Source of the DNA: a bacterium
GTDB lineage: Bacteria > Elusimicrobiota > Elusimicrobia > Elusimicrobiales > UBA9959
DNA: 53,662 bases
Assembly: GCA_021811185.1 (NCBI GenBank)
Contig: JAJZPL010000017.1
Coordinates: 11,417 to 65,078 of the forward strand
Direction: 5' to 3'
The notes under the pieces were generated by a model. That model saw nothing but the letters and a program-made list of their open reading frames with translations, did not search any database and was not told the DNA's origin. A program made the position numbers and the translations under genes. Positions 7,245-15,257 of the stretch are shown here, in pieces; position 1 is the stretch's first letter, and each line of letters begins with the position of its first letter.

Positions 7245-8126
7245 TTACTGGAAAAATGCGGATGGGTCGTCCATATACAGCCCGTCGCCTACAGGCACGC
7301 CCTGCATGCTGGCGGGCAGCGGCTCCTCCGGCACTTCCACGGGGACTTCGCCTTTACTGTTGACCTTCTTGTGCACCTTGTGGGCGGCGGCCATGGCAAC
7401 CCTCTCCTTGGCCTGTTCCACCACTACCTTAACGAATTCCTGGCTGGCCTCGTTCTCCACCAGTCTGGCGGTCCCGATGGCGAATTCCCTGCCCATGTAG
7501 CGGCCCATCACGTTCATCACCGTCTTGCCGGCCACCTGCTGCGTGCGCACGCACAGCTCCCTGGCCCCCGGCGCTTTGCACCAGGGCAGCATCACCACCA
7601 GGCTCGCGCCCGCGTCCAGCGCCATGGACAGGCCGTCCGGGTTGCACTGGAAGGTCTTCTGGGTTATCTCCATGCCGCTCATCATCACGAAGCCGGCCGG
7701 GCCGGCCAGGATCAGGCCGCCGGTGTACAGGCCGCGGCCCAGCCGCGTGCCGGTAAGACCCGAGCCTACCGCGTCGATGAAGCTGGAAACGCAGTACAGG
7801 CGCTGGCCCTCGTTGCACATCCACGCGGAGGCGGTGCCGCGCACGTCGTAGATGTCCTTCCAGGTTATCTCCAGTTCTTCGCCGTGGCCTTCGAACAGCT
7901 TCCTTTTTATCTGGGCCTCGGCAATACTGTATATCATGCGGTCCACGTCTTTGCGGGTGGCGCGGGAACCCAGGTCCTTCTGCATACCGGCGGCGTTCAG
8001 GCCGGCCACGCTGACCATCTGGCCTACAGCCTCGTCCATGGAGCAGAAATGGCGGGTCTCTCCCGCTTTAAGCGGACAGACCAGGGCGAAGAAGAGCAGC
8101 GATGTTGCGAACACTTTGGCGTTCAT
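7245..8126 (-). CDS. exported protein of unknown function
   Basis: 293 residues when started at the ATG at 8126, which has GGAAG 8 nt upstream; an ATG 15 nt earlier is possible. A signal peptide is clear (MNAKVFATSLLFFALVC, ending near KAG). The mature part has several cysteines (HFCSMDE, WMCNEGQRLYC, FQCNPD, PWCKAPG, ELCVR), so disulfides are likely. It also has a Gly/Ala-rich hydrophobic stretch (about residues 125-150) that may touch or span a membrane. I recognise no family. A very good promoter lies upstream at 8158-8186 and a strong terminator downstream, so it is probably transcribed alone. Confidence 0.8.
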   Translation of the reverse strand: MNAKVFATSLLFFALVCPLKAGETRHFCSMDEAVGQMVSVAGLNAAGMQKDLGSRATRKDVDRMIYSIAEAQIKRKLFEGHGEELEITWKDIYDVRGTASAWMCNEGQRLYCVSSFIDAVGSGLTGTRLGRGLYTGGLILAGPAGFVMMSGMEITQKTFQCNPDGLSMALDAGASLVVMLPWCKAPGARELCVRTQQVAGKTVMNVMGRYMGREFAIGTARLVENEASQEFVKVVVEQAKERVAMAAAHKVHKKVNSKGEVPVEVPEEPLPASMQGVPVGDGLYMDDPSAFFQ

Positions 8127-8157
8127 AAGAGTACTTCCCATAATAAACCGCTACCAA

Positions 8158-8186
8158 AGTGTATCAGCCAGCCCTTGACCTGTCAA
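8158..8186 (-). promoter_or_regulatory. strong sigma-70 promoter with an overlapping palindrome
   Basis: Minus strand: TTGACA (8186-8181), exactly 17 nt, TACACT (8163-8158). The predicted start near 8151 gives a leader of about 25 nt to the ATG at 8126. The -35 box is part of a perfect palindrome, CCCTTGAC-CT-GTCAAGGG (8172-8189), which could be a regulator binding site. Confidence 0.7.
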
Positions 8187-8201
8187 GGGGCGCGGCCGCC
8201 T

Positions 8202-8230
8202 AAAACGAACCGCCGGGGGCTGCCCGGCGG
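8202..8230 (-). terminator. intrinsic terminator after the lipoprotein gene
   Basis: Stem CCGCCGGG/CCCGGCGG (8210-8217 with 8223-8230). On the minus strand it is followed by TTCGTTTTA. It is 26 nt beyond the stop codon at 8257. Confidence 0.75.
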
Positions 8231-8256
8231 TTAATTCCCAAATTGCGCCAGCGGCG

Positions 8257-8778
8257 CTACTCTTTATCGAAGGTCGCAACCGGCTCGAAAAAACCCTCCT
8301 TCTTATAATTATCCCTGATATACCCGGCGAGTTTTCCGGGAGACTTAAATCCGGCCTTCGTCAGTTCGTCCGACATATAAGACAGCGTAAGTTTATCCGC
8401 CCGCGGCGTTTCCAATTTCACGTAGATATGGTTCCTGGCAGTTTCGGTGGAAGTATCCACGTCCTGCACGTCGTAAAGCCCCGGCACCCCTATATCCGTC
8501 TTGAAAGCCCGGTAGCGCTCGGTCTTGTTCCTCTCCGCGCCGGGCGCCGGCTCCTTAACATCGCCCATCTCCACGTAATACTCCCCCTCGTTGAACCGGT
8601 AAATAGTCATCCGCCCGCAATCCGCCTTGGTCTTGGGATCGCAAGCCACCCAGCTCCCGAGAATAGCCGTATCGAAATTCTTCGCCTCCGGCCTCCCCAG
8701 CTGGTGCCTCGAATTATAAGGACACCCCGCCAGGAACACCATCCCCCACAACATCAGCAAAATATTGATTTTTTTCAT
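8257..8778 (-). CDS. lipoprotein of unknown function
   Basis: 173 residues from the ATG at 8778. A short signal ends in the lipobox VFLAGC, so the mature protein should begin with a lipidated cysteine near residue 18. The first part of the mature protein reads ILGSWVACDPKTKADCGRMTIYRF and EGEYYVEM, a pattern of short beta strands like small lipocalin-type or stress lipoproteins. No family is assigned. An in-frame ATG at 8802 would add eight residues. The gene lies between a hairpin repeat (8829-8889) upstream and a terminator downstream. Confidence 0.75.
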   Translation of the reverse strand: MKKINILLMLWGMVFLAGCPYNSRHQLGRPEAKNFDTAILGSWVACDPKTKADCGRMTIYRFNEGEYYVEMGDVKEPAPGAERNKTERYRAFKTDIGVPGLYDVQDVDTSTETARNHIYVKLETPRADKLTLSYMSDELTKAGFKSPGKLAGYIRDNYKKEGFFEPVATFDKE

Positions 8779-8828
8779 AAAATTTAAAAGCTCCACATCC
8801 AACCTGAAACCATACTAGCAAAAGACTG

Positions 8829-8889
8829 AGGGGACGCTGCTTACTATCTTCCTAACTTTTAGTTAGGAAGATAGTAAGCAGCGTCCCCT
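8829..8889. repeat. perfect inverted repeat, GGGGACGCTGCTT family, copy 1
   Basis: Two perfectly complementary 28-nt arms (8829-8856 and 8862-8889) with a 5-nt loop. Each arm starts AGGGGACGCTGCTTACTATC. It ends 4 nt before the stop codon of the MFS gene (8894). A second member is at 25695-25775, also directly after a stop codon. The GGGGAC ends recall hairpins mobilised by REP-associated tyrosine transposases, but no such gene is in the window. Confidence 0.9.
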
Positions 8890-8893
8890 ATAT

Positions 8894-10114
8894 CTACATA
8901 ACTTCCAGGGCGTCGCAGGTGCGGGAGCCGTGCGGAGGTTCCAGACGGCGCCAATAGCGCAGCGTGAAGAGTATGGAAAACAGCAGGACAAAAGCGATAA
9001 GCGCCGCGCAGGCCGGCCAGCCTCCGTAATTCCACAGCAGCCCCGGCGCCACCGACCCCGCAAAACCCCCGGCATAGTAAAAAGCCACGTACAGACCCAC
9101 CGCCGAAGCCCGCGACCCCTTGGCCGCCGCGCTGACGCTCCGGTTAGTAACGATCTGGCACACGAACACCCCCGAAGAACAAAGCGTGATCCCCAGGACC
9201 ACCTGCCACAGGCTGTGCGAAACCGTAAGCAGAATGCCGCACATGGAAACGAACAGGGCCGCGGCCAGCATCTTCCACCCCGCCACCCTGTTGGACAACT
9301 TGCCCGCCAGCGGCGTGACCACCGCCCCCGCCAGGTACACCGCGAAAATAGACCCCAGCACCCCCGGCCCCAGGCTGAACGGCGGCTCAGCCAGGTAGAA
9401 AGTGATATAAGTGAACGTCCCCACCAGCGAGAACAGGATGGCGAACCCTACCCCGTAAATAGCCAGCAGCGCCTTGTTCCTGAAATGCCCCGCCATATTG
9501 CGCAGCCCGGCGCCGTAATTCTCCACACGCTTGAAGCGTTTAGCCGGCGACAGCCACGCCGAGATCATAAAGGCCAGCGCCAGGTTCAGAAAACCAAGGC
9601 AGACGAAAACCCAGGGCCAGCTCCAGCGCGCCGCTATCAGCCCGGAAAGGAACCGCCCCGAGAAGCCCCCCACCACCGTCCCCGTAATATAGACCGAAGT
9701 CACAAACCCCGTCTCGCAGCTCTCCCATTCCTCGTTGATATAGGCCACCGCCACCGCGAACACCGCCGGCGTCAGCAGCCCCTGGACGAAGCGCCAGAAG
9801 ATAAGTGTATAAAGCCCCGGCGAAGTAGCGGTAAGGAAACTGGAAACGGCCAGCAGGTAAATGGCCGGGATAATGACCTTCTTGCGCCCCCGCAGGTCCG
9901 CTATCACGCCCACAAAAGGCGCCGCCAGCGCCACCGCCAGCGTAGCCGCCGACACCGTAAGGCTCACCGCCAGCTTGGAAGCGCCGAAAATTTGATGGAA
10001 CAGCGGCAGCAGCGGCTGCGTGGCGTACAGCATCAGGAAGGCGCAGAACCCTACCAGCCCCACGGCAAATACCCTGCGGCCGGCGCCGGGGTCTATATCC
10101 ACCTGCCTTTTCAT
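8894..10114 (-). CDS. MFS transporter (YnfM/AraJ-like drug or metabolite exporter)
   Basis: 406 residues, about 12 membrane helices. Typical MFS elements are FVGVIADLRGRKKVIIPAI between helices 2 and 3, RFVQGLLTPAVFAVAVAYI in helix 4, and the motif-C-like GTVVGGFSGRFLSG in helix 5, which is characteristic of drug:proton antiporters. The overall sequence is closest in style to E. coli YnfM. The substrate is unknown. The start lies 3 nt after the stop of the upstream peptidase gene, so the two are co-transcribed. It is followed by the inverted repeat at 8829-8889, which may serve as its transcript end. Confidence 0.87.
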   Translation of the reverse strand: MKRQVDIDPGAGRRVFAVGLVGFCAFLMLYATQPLLPLFHQIFGASKLAVSLTVSAATLAVALAAPFVGVIADLRGRKKVIIPAIYLLAVSSFLTATSPGLYTLIFWRFVQGLLTPAVFAVAVAYINEEWESCETGFVTSVYITGTVVGGFSGRFLSGLIAARWSWPWVFVCLGFLNLALAFMISAWLSPAKRFKRVENYGAGLRNMAGHFRNKALLAIYGVGFAILFSLVGTFTYITFYLAEPPFSLGPGVLGSIFAVYLAGAVVTPLAGKLSNRVAGWKMLAAALFVSMCGILLTVSHSLWQVVLGITLCSSGVFVCQIVTNRSVSAAAKGSRASAVGLYVAFYYAGGFAGSVAPGLLWNYGGWPACAALIAFVLLFSILFTLRYWRRLEPPHGSRTCDALEVM

Positions 10115-10117
10115 TAC

Positions 10118-11296
10118 CTATGCCTTGCAGCCGACTATGCCGGCATGCTCGCCCCAGATCTTCTCCATCATGTCCCGGCGCGAGGGGCCCGGGGCGTCCA
10201 GGCCGCGCGCCACCGCCTCCAGCAGCTCTATCATGCCGTGAAAATCCTCCGTCGAAACGAACTCGGGCCCGGGCCTGCCCTTCTTCTTCCCGGCCAGCAC
10301 GGAGTCCACGTCCGCCATGTTGTGATAATTGCCCAGCGGCAGACAGATACAGGTGGAATTTATGCCGTAGCTGGAGAAGGCCGTAGCCTCGCAAGCCCCG
10401 CCGGCCATGAGCTTGCGCTGGAACTTGAAGGCCGGGACCGCCTTGCGGTGCGCCTCCGCCAGGGCCGACACCGCGTTGGTCAGTTCGGGCGAGAATACGC
10501 TCAGCCTGTCGCCCACGCGCACTATGGGCCCCGCGCCTATGGGCGAGTCGTGCGGGAAACTGCGCGAACATTCCAGGCAGACCAGGCGCGCCCCCTTGGG
10601 GATAGTGCCTCCGCGGGCAGCGCCGATAGCGCCTACAAAACCCACTTCCTCGGCGCGGGTGAACAGCAGGGCCGCGTGGGCCAGTTCCGGGTCGCGCGAA
10701 ATAGTTTCGAAAGCCAGCAGCGCGGCCGCCGCGGCGGCCAGGTCGTCGCAGGCATGCGTGCGCACAAGCCCCTTTACCACCGCGGCCTTGGGGAATTTCC
10801 AGCGGCCTATGCAGCCGGGCTCCACGGCGGCGGTCGGCGAAGCCAGGCGGGCGGTCACGGTCTTGAACGGCTTGGCCTTGCCGTCCAGCGAAAGTATGCG
10901 GGCGGCGAAGCTGCGCTTCAGCACCAGGTCGAAGATCTCTATGGGCGAGCCTTTAAAATAGGCGTCCTGCACGCCGCCGCGGAACTCCAGCGTAACGTCG
11001 GCGCCCTTTACGGAGCGCACCAGGAAAGCCGGGTGGTCCAGGTGCGCCGTAATGAACAGCGGCGCTTTTTTGGCGCAGGCTTTTTTAAAGCCGCGGCCCG
11101 TTATCACCAGGTTCCCACAGCGGTCGCGCCCAAGCATAAGGCGCGGCGCGCGTTCCGAAACCCAGGTCTCCACCCTTTCTATCACGGCGTCCTCGCGGCC
11201 GGCCGCGGTGGGCAGGGAGGTTATCTCCAGCAGGAATTTTTCGCGAGCGGCGCGCTGGGCGGCGGAAAGATTGTTCTTGGGGTGCTTGACCGGCAT
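10118..11296 (-). CDS. M42-type zinc aminopeptidase
   Basis: 392 residues. Co-catalytic metal ligands can be placed: H85 in TAHLDHPAF, D184 in HACDDLAAA, E216-E217 in TRAEEVGFVGA, E242 in CLECSRSF, and a histidine in LPLGNYHN near residue 334. This order (H, D, EE, E/D, H) is that of the M42/M28 peptidases, and the long insertion between H85 and D184 fits the M42 PDZ-like domain. Likely a cytosolic aminopeptidase working on oligopeptides, coupled here to an MFS transporter 3 nt downstream. GGAGG precedes the ATG at 11296. Start and family are well supported; the substrate is unknown. Confidence 0.82.
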   Translation of the reverse strand: MPVKHPKNNLSAAQRAAREKFLLEITSLPTAAGREDAVIERVETWVSERAPRLMLGRDRCGNLVITGRGFKKACAKKAPLFITAHLDHPAFLVRSVKGADVTLEFRGGVQDAYFKGSPIEIFDLVLKRSFAARILSLDGKAKPFKTVTARLASPTAAVEPGCIGRWKFPKAAVVKGLVRTHACDDLAAAAAALLAFETISRDPELAHAALLFTRAEEVGFVGAIGAARGGTIPKGARLVCLECSRSFPHDSPIGAGPIVRVGDRLSVFSPELTNAVSALAEAHRKAVPAFKFQRKLMAGGACEATAFSSYGINSTCICLPLGNYHNMADVDSVLAGKKKGRPGPEFVSTEDFHGMIELLEAVARGLDAPGPSRRDMMEKIWGEHAGIVGCKA

Positions 11297-11381
11297 GTTA
11301 TCCTCCAGACCGACGGAGTCCTGGTGTCTTTAAATATTTTTGCAAATGCCCGGCCCGTTGGCAACATGAATTTTGGAACTT

Positions 11382-11404
11382 GGCGGCCAAGCAGCTTGGC
11401 CGCC
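11382..11404. repeat. perfect hairpin in the 11297-11570 intergenic region
   Basis: GGCGGCCAAG-CAG-CTTGGCCGCC, a 10-bp stem with a 3-nt loop, immediately before two GCATAGC-family repeats. It lies between divergent genes, so it is unlikely to be a terminator for either. Confidence 0.7.
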
Positions 11405-11405
11405 C

Positions 11406-11443
11406 GGCCGTCTGATGCGCATAGCGCTTGTTACGGCATGGCC
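11406..11443 (+). repeat. copy 2 of the 38-bp GCATAGC-family repeat
   Basis: Matches the minus strand of 1361-1398 at about 33 of 38 positions. It runs from GGCCGTCTGATG to GGCATGGCC. Confidence 0.65.
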
Positions 11444-11446
11444 AAA

Positions 11447-11481
11447 GGCCTAATGAGCATAGCTCCTGTTGCGGCACAGCC
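11447..11481 (+). repeat. copy 3 of the GCATAGC-family repeat, tandem to copy 2
   Basis: GGCC, a 3-nt gap, then AATGAGCATAGCTCCTGTTG and CGGCACAGCC align with copy 2, which ends 3 nt before it. With copy 2 this makes a tandem pair in the divergent intergenic region. Confidence 0.55.
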
Positions 11482-11570
11482 ATAGGCTTGCCGTGACGGT
11501 CCGGCTACCGCTATAATAGCAGGAGGCTGCCGGGGACCGCCCCGGCTTTTAGCGGCGGGCACGGGGATAA

Positions 11571-12632
11571 ATGGCGAATTTTCGGAAAAAATGCGTTTTT
11601 TTAGCGGTTCTGCTGGCTGTCGCGCCGGCCCTTCCTACCGCCGCCTACTACCGCGAACCCCCTACGGAGAAGCCTTTCATTATTAAGACGAAGGTAAAGT
11701 ACTGGTTCTCCACCGCCTCCAGCCAGGTCCGGGCCTCGCAACTGACCCCGGCTTACTGGTGGATCCCGCCCGATGGCAACATCGCCATGGGCCGGACGGA
11801 CGACTTCAAGCGCATGGACACGTCTTTCCCCCTTTTCTCGGCCGAACTACAGCCGGCGAGCGGCTTTTCGCTGGAATTCGAAACCGGCGACAGCCGCTAC
11901 AACGGCGGCCATTTCATGCAGCACGAGTGGCTGGACGCCAAGAACAGGATCATTACCTTCTACTACGACGGTACCATCTGGGACAGCCCCGACCACCGGG
12001 ATTACGCGGCCAGCAAGGCGCGCATAGACGGCCGGGCCAGGCAGTATTCCGGCAACCTCTACCTGCGCGTGTACAAAAGCCGCCTTAACCACTTGGACGA
12101 CGACTTCGACCTCAACCATACCGTGGACCTGTTCGTGGGCTACAGCTGGTACGAGAACAGGATGCACCTCGCGAACGGCTACAAGTCCCTCTCCACGCAA
12201 TTTTTCCTGCCCACGCCGCCGGCAGGGCCGCTGAGCGGCCTGGACTCCACCTCCCGGACCAGATGGTACGGCTGGCGCGCCGGCTTCCGCGACCAGATCC
12301 GGCTCGCCGAGAATTTCTCCGCCGAGGGCAAGGCGTCTTTCGGCCCCAGGCTCAGGTTCACCGGCGAGGATTACTGGAACCTCGAGACCAGCCTGGCCGA
12401 CCCGGGACTTAAGCGCAGCGCTTACGGCATGGGCCTGGAGCTGTCCGGCTCCGCCTCGTGGCGGTTCTGGAAACAGTTCCAGCTCGAAGGCGGCTACCTG
12501 GTGTGGAAATACAGCGCCTCTTCCGGCAGGGAAACCTACTATTACGCGGACGGCACCTCCTGGCAGGGCAAACTTAACAAGATACTCTCCTCCCGCAAGG
12601 GCTTTTTCCTGGCGCTCTCCTGGAAGTTCTGA
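11571..12632 (+). CDS. outer-membrane beta-barrel protein (weakly omptin-like)
   Basis: 353 residues with a signal peptide (MANFRKKCVFLAVLLAVAPA, cleaved near TAAYY). Alternating aromatic and polar strands run to the end, and the last residues, ALSWKF, form the terminal-phenylalanine signature of outer-membrane barrels. HEWLDAKNR, IWDSPDHRDY and an overall strand pattern recall omptins, which carry Asp pairs and an Asp-His pair on the barrel rim, but the catalytic set is not clearly there. A barrel of omptin or porin type is a fair inference, and protease activity is not. GGGG lies 5 nt before the ATG. Confidence 0.72.
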   Translation: MANFRKKCVFLAVLLAVAPALPTAAYYREPPTEKPFIIKTKVKYWFSTASSQVRASQLTPAYWWIPPDGNIAMGRTDDFKRMDTSFPLFSAELQPASGFSLEFETGDSRYNGGHFMQHEWLDAKNRIITFYYDGTIWDSPDHRDYAASKARIDGRARQYSGNLYLRVYKSRLNHLDDDFDLNHTVDLFVGYSWYENRMHLANGYKSLSTQFFLPTPPAGPLSGLDSTSRTRWYGWRAGFRDQIRLAENFSAEGKASFGPRLRFTGEDYWNLETSLADPGLKRSAYGMGLELSGSASWRFWKQFQLEGGYLVWKYSASSGRETYYYADGTSWQGKLNKILSSRKGFFLALSWKF

Positions 12633-12650
12633 ACCTCTCTCCTATATAAA

Positions 12651-12677
12651 AACGATCCCCGGGCGGCCGCCCGGGGA
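12651..12677 (-). terminator. intrinsic terminator after the M3 peptidase gene
   Basis: A perfect 22-bp palindrome (12656-12677, centre GGCCGC). On the minus strand it is followed by TCGTTTTTATA. It lies between the convergent barrel and M3 genes. Confidence 0.75.
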
Positions 12678-12702
12678 AGGTCTGTGTATACTGCTGGCCC
12701 GG

Positions 12703-14757
12703 TTAGACCGGGAGCAGCCCGTTGTGGCGCAGCAGGGCCTTGGGATCGGGCGAGCGCCCGCGGAAAGCCTTAAAAACCTCCGCCGGGTGCACGCTGCCGC
12801 CCAGCCCCAGCACGGTCTCCCTGAACCTGGCCCCGGTCTGCGCCAGCGCCTCGGGATCGTCCAGGCCCGCCTCCTCGAAAGCCGCGAAAGCGTCCGCGCT
12901 CAGCACCTCTGCCCATTTGTAGCTGTAATAGCCCGCCGCGTAGCCGCCGGCGAAGATATGCGTGAAAGCGCACAGGAACCTGTCCTCCGGCAGCGGCGGG
13001 ATCACGGCCGTCTTGGCCGCCACTTCCTTCTCGATAGCTTTTATATCCGGGTCCTTGACGGTGTGCAGAGCCAGGTCCGTAAGGCCGAGGCCCAGCTGCC
13101 GCAGCATGATCATGCCCGCCCGGTAGGCCCTGGCGGCTTTAACCTTCTCGAAGGTCTCCACGGGCAGCGTCTCGCCCGTTTTGTAATGCTTGGCCATACC
13201 GAGCAAAGTCTCTTTGTGGTAGCACCAGTTCTCCATGAACTGGCTGGGGAGTTCCACCGCGTCCCACTCCACGCCGCTGATGCCCGCCACGTCGGCGTGG
13301 CCGATCCTGGTGAGCATGTGCTGCAGGCCGTGGCCGAACTCGTGGAACATGGTGGTGACCTCGTCGAAGGTCATCAGCGAGGGCTTGTCCCCCACCGGCG
13401 GGGTGAAGTTGCAGGTCAGCGTGGCCACCGGGAGCCTTACGCCGGAGGCCGTAACCCGCCTGCCTTCCACTGTGTTCATCCACGCTCCGCCGCGCTTGTT
13501 CTCCGGGCGGGAATAAGCGTCCAGGAAGAAAGAGGCGATATGCTTTTTCGCCTCGTCGAATATCTTGAAGAAGCGCACGTCCTTGTTCCACACGCGCGCC
13601 TCGCCGTCCGCCGCGGCCACGGTCACGCCAAAGATCTTGTTCACCAGCGAGAACATGCCGTTAAGGACCTTCTCCTGCGAGAAATAAGGCCGCAGCTCGT
13701 CGTCCGTATAGCCGAACTTCTTCTCCTCCAGCCGTTTAGCCCAGTAGCCGATATCCCAGTGGTTAAGCGCGCCGGCCTGCCCCGAGGCGTTGGCTAGGGC
13801 AGTAATTTCCTTCAGTTCTTCCTTCGCCGGCGCCAGCGCGGCCTGCCGCAGCTCTTCCAGCAGTTGGTTCACCTCGCCGGCGCTGCGCGCCATCTTGCTG
13901 GCCAGGGAAACCTCCGCGTAATTGGCGTAGCCGAGCAGGCCGGCCTCCTCCTGCCGCAGCTTCAGGATCTTCTCCATCAGCGGCGTATTGTCCTTCTCTC
14001 CCGACGAAGCCCTGGTCACGAAAGCGCGGTACAGTTTCTCGCGCAGCGCCCCGGACTTGGCGAACTGCATGAAAGCCAGGTACACCGGCGCGTCCAGCGT
14101 AAGCAGCCAGGGCCCGTTGGCCGGGTCCGCCTTGGCTCCGGCATTCTGCCGCGCATAAGAGAAAGCCAGCATCTCCTTCGCCGAATCCGTCAGCCCGTCC
14201 ACGTCCTTCTTGTCCGTCAGGGTCAGCTTGAACGCCTTGGTCGCGTCCAGCACATTATTCATGAACTTGTTGGAAAGCTGCGAGAGCTCCTCCGAGATCT
14301 TGTTGAAGCGCTCCTTCTTCTCCCCTTCCAGGGCTATGCCGGAGAGCTTCGCGGAAAGGATCCGCTGCTCCACCGCGCGCTTCTGGCCATTGTCGAAATT
14401 TTCCCACTCGGGGCTGTTCTGGATAGAGATCAGCTTCGCGTAAAGCGCCGCCGACTGCCCTATCTTCAGCCCCAGCGCCACTATCTTCGGCTGCGCCGCC
14501 TGGTAAGCGTCCCGGAGCGCCGGCTCGTTCCTCACCGCGTTCAAGTGGCTCACCGGCGACCAAACCTTGGTAAACCAATCCTCCAGCGTATTCAACTCCT
14601 CCACAACCGTCGCCCAAGACGGAGTCCGCGAATCCCCCTCTATCTTCTTCAGCCCCTTCTCCACCGCGGTCACCATCTCAGTAACCGCCTCCTCAACATG
14701 CTCCGCCTTGATCTCATCATATCTAGGCAGCTCGGAATTAGAAAGCAAAGGATTCAT
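12703..14757 (-). CDS. prlC: M3-family oligopeptidase A
   Basis: 684 residues, the usual size of OpdA/PrlC-type zinc oligopeptidases (about 680). The zinc site HEFGH is at 472-476 in TMFHEFGHGLQHMLTRIG. The third ligand lies about 25 residues later in GVEWDAVELPSQFMENW. The C-terminal FAGGYAAGYYSYKWAEVLSADAF is also typical. It degrades short peptides in the cytosol, including cleaved signal peptides in E. coli. The start has AAGGAG with a 5-nt spacer. A terminator lies downstream, and two large structured repeats lie upstream. The E. coli name is used on family grounds. Confidence 0.92.
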   Translation of the reverse strand: MNPLLSNSELPRYDEIKAEHVEEAVTEMVTAVEKGLKKIEGDSRTPSWATVVEELNTLEDWFTKVWSPVSHLNAVRNEPALRDAYQAAQPKIVALGLKIGQSAALYAKLISIQNSPEWENFDNGQKRAVEQRILSAKLSGIALEGEKKERFNKISEELSQLSNKFMNNVLDATKAFKLTLTDKKDVDGLTDSAKEMLAFSYARQNAGAKADPANGPWLLTLDAPVYLAFMQFAKSGALREKLYRAFVTRASSGEKDNTPLMEKILKLRQEEAGLLGYANYAEVSLASKMARSAGEVNQLLEELRQAALAPAKEELKEITALANASGQAGALNHWDIGYWAKRLEEKKFGYTDDELRPYFSQEKVLNGMFSLVNKIFGVTVAAADGEARVWNKDVRFFKIFDEAKKHIASFFLDAYSRPENKRGGAWMNTVEGRRVTASGVRLPVATLTCNFTPPVGDKPSLMTFDEVTTMFHEFGHGLQHMLTRIGHADVAGISGVEWDAVELPSQFMENWCYHKETLLGMAKHYKTGETLPVETFEKVKAARAYRAGMIMLRQLGLGLTDLALHTVKDPDIKAIEKEVAAKTAVIPPLPEDRFLCAFTHIFAGGYAAGYYSYKWAEVLSADAFAAFEEAGLDDPEALAQTGARFRETVLGLGGSVHPAEVFKAFRGRSPDPKALLRHNGLLPV

Positions 14758-14819
14758 ATTTTCTCCTTAAAAAGTAAACCATCAAAAACTTTGGGCTTAG
14801 GTCCGCACGATGCCCAGTC

Positions 14820-14954
14820 GGGGGCGTCCAGGGGGACCGGAACGCAAAAACAGGGTCTCGCACACCGTGCTCGCCCTTCGCTGCCTCGGCCCTCGCGCTA
14901 TGCAAGCTCGGGCCTCCGGCGCGTTTTGCTAACCCGGTCCCCCCGTCCGCCCCC
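14820..14954 (+). repeat. structured ~130-bp intergenic repeat, copy A
   Basis: The outer arms 14820-14840 and 14934-14954 pair over 21 positions with about three mismatches (ends GGGGGACCGG/CCGGTCCCCC). The inner block keeps AACGCAAAA on the left and GTTTTGCTAACC on the right, a GCAC-ACC-GTGC hairpin, and a second hairpin built on CGGCCC/GGGCC. Non-coding, upstream of the M3 gene. Confidence 0.85.
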
Positions 14955-15037
14955 TCCGGTTCAGTTAACGCACCTAGTTCTCAACAGCAAAGCCATCACT
15001 CTGGAAATATATTAGCAAAAGGGCCATTCTCTTTGGA

Positions 15038-15172
15038 GGGGTAGCGGACTGGGGGCCGGGTTAGCAAAACCCTCGTGAGGCTCCGGCTTGCGTAAGCGCC
15101 GGAGCCGAATGTGGAGCGAGGCCACGGTGTGGCCGAAGCGCGTTTTGCGTTCCGGCCCCCACGTCCGCCCCG
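15038..15172 (-). repeat. structured ~130-bp intergenic repeat, copy B (inverted)
   Basis: Same family as 14820-14954, in the opposite orientation and 83 nt away. Outer arms are 15038-15059 and 15152-15172. The internal hairpins are perfect: GGCTCCGGC/GCCGGAGCC and GGCCAC-GGT-GTGGCC. Together with copy A it fills most of the 500-nt gap 14758-15257, in which no gene is seen. Confidence 0.85.
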
Positions 15173-15204
15173 AACCCTTCTTTGCAGTTCTCTTTGCAGA
15201 TATA

Positions 15205-15236
15205 AAGAAAACCGGCAGGCTTAGTTGCCCTGCCGG
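15205..15236 (-). terminator. intrinsic terminator after the alpha-2-macroglobulin gene
   Basis: Stem CCGGCAGG/CCTGCCGG (15212-15219 with 15229-15236). On the minus strand it is followed by TTTTCTTT. It is 21 nt beyond the stop codon. Confidence 0.85.
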
Positions 15237-15257
15237 CTTCCTTATTTTAAGTTCGGC

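Noticed and set aside
11298..11483. A 61-codon minus-strand frame between divergent genes
   Set aside because: It is made up of the GCATAGC repeats and hairpin; no coding features.
8930..11485. An 851-codon plus-strand open frame across the MFS and M42 genes
   Set aside because: It crosses two real minus-strand genes and their junction, has low-complexity Arg/His/Pro composition and lacks a ribosome site.
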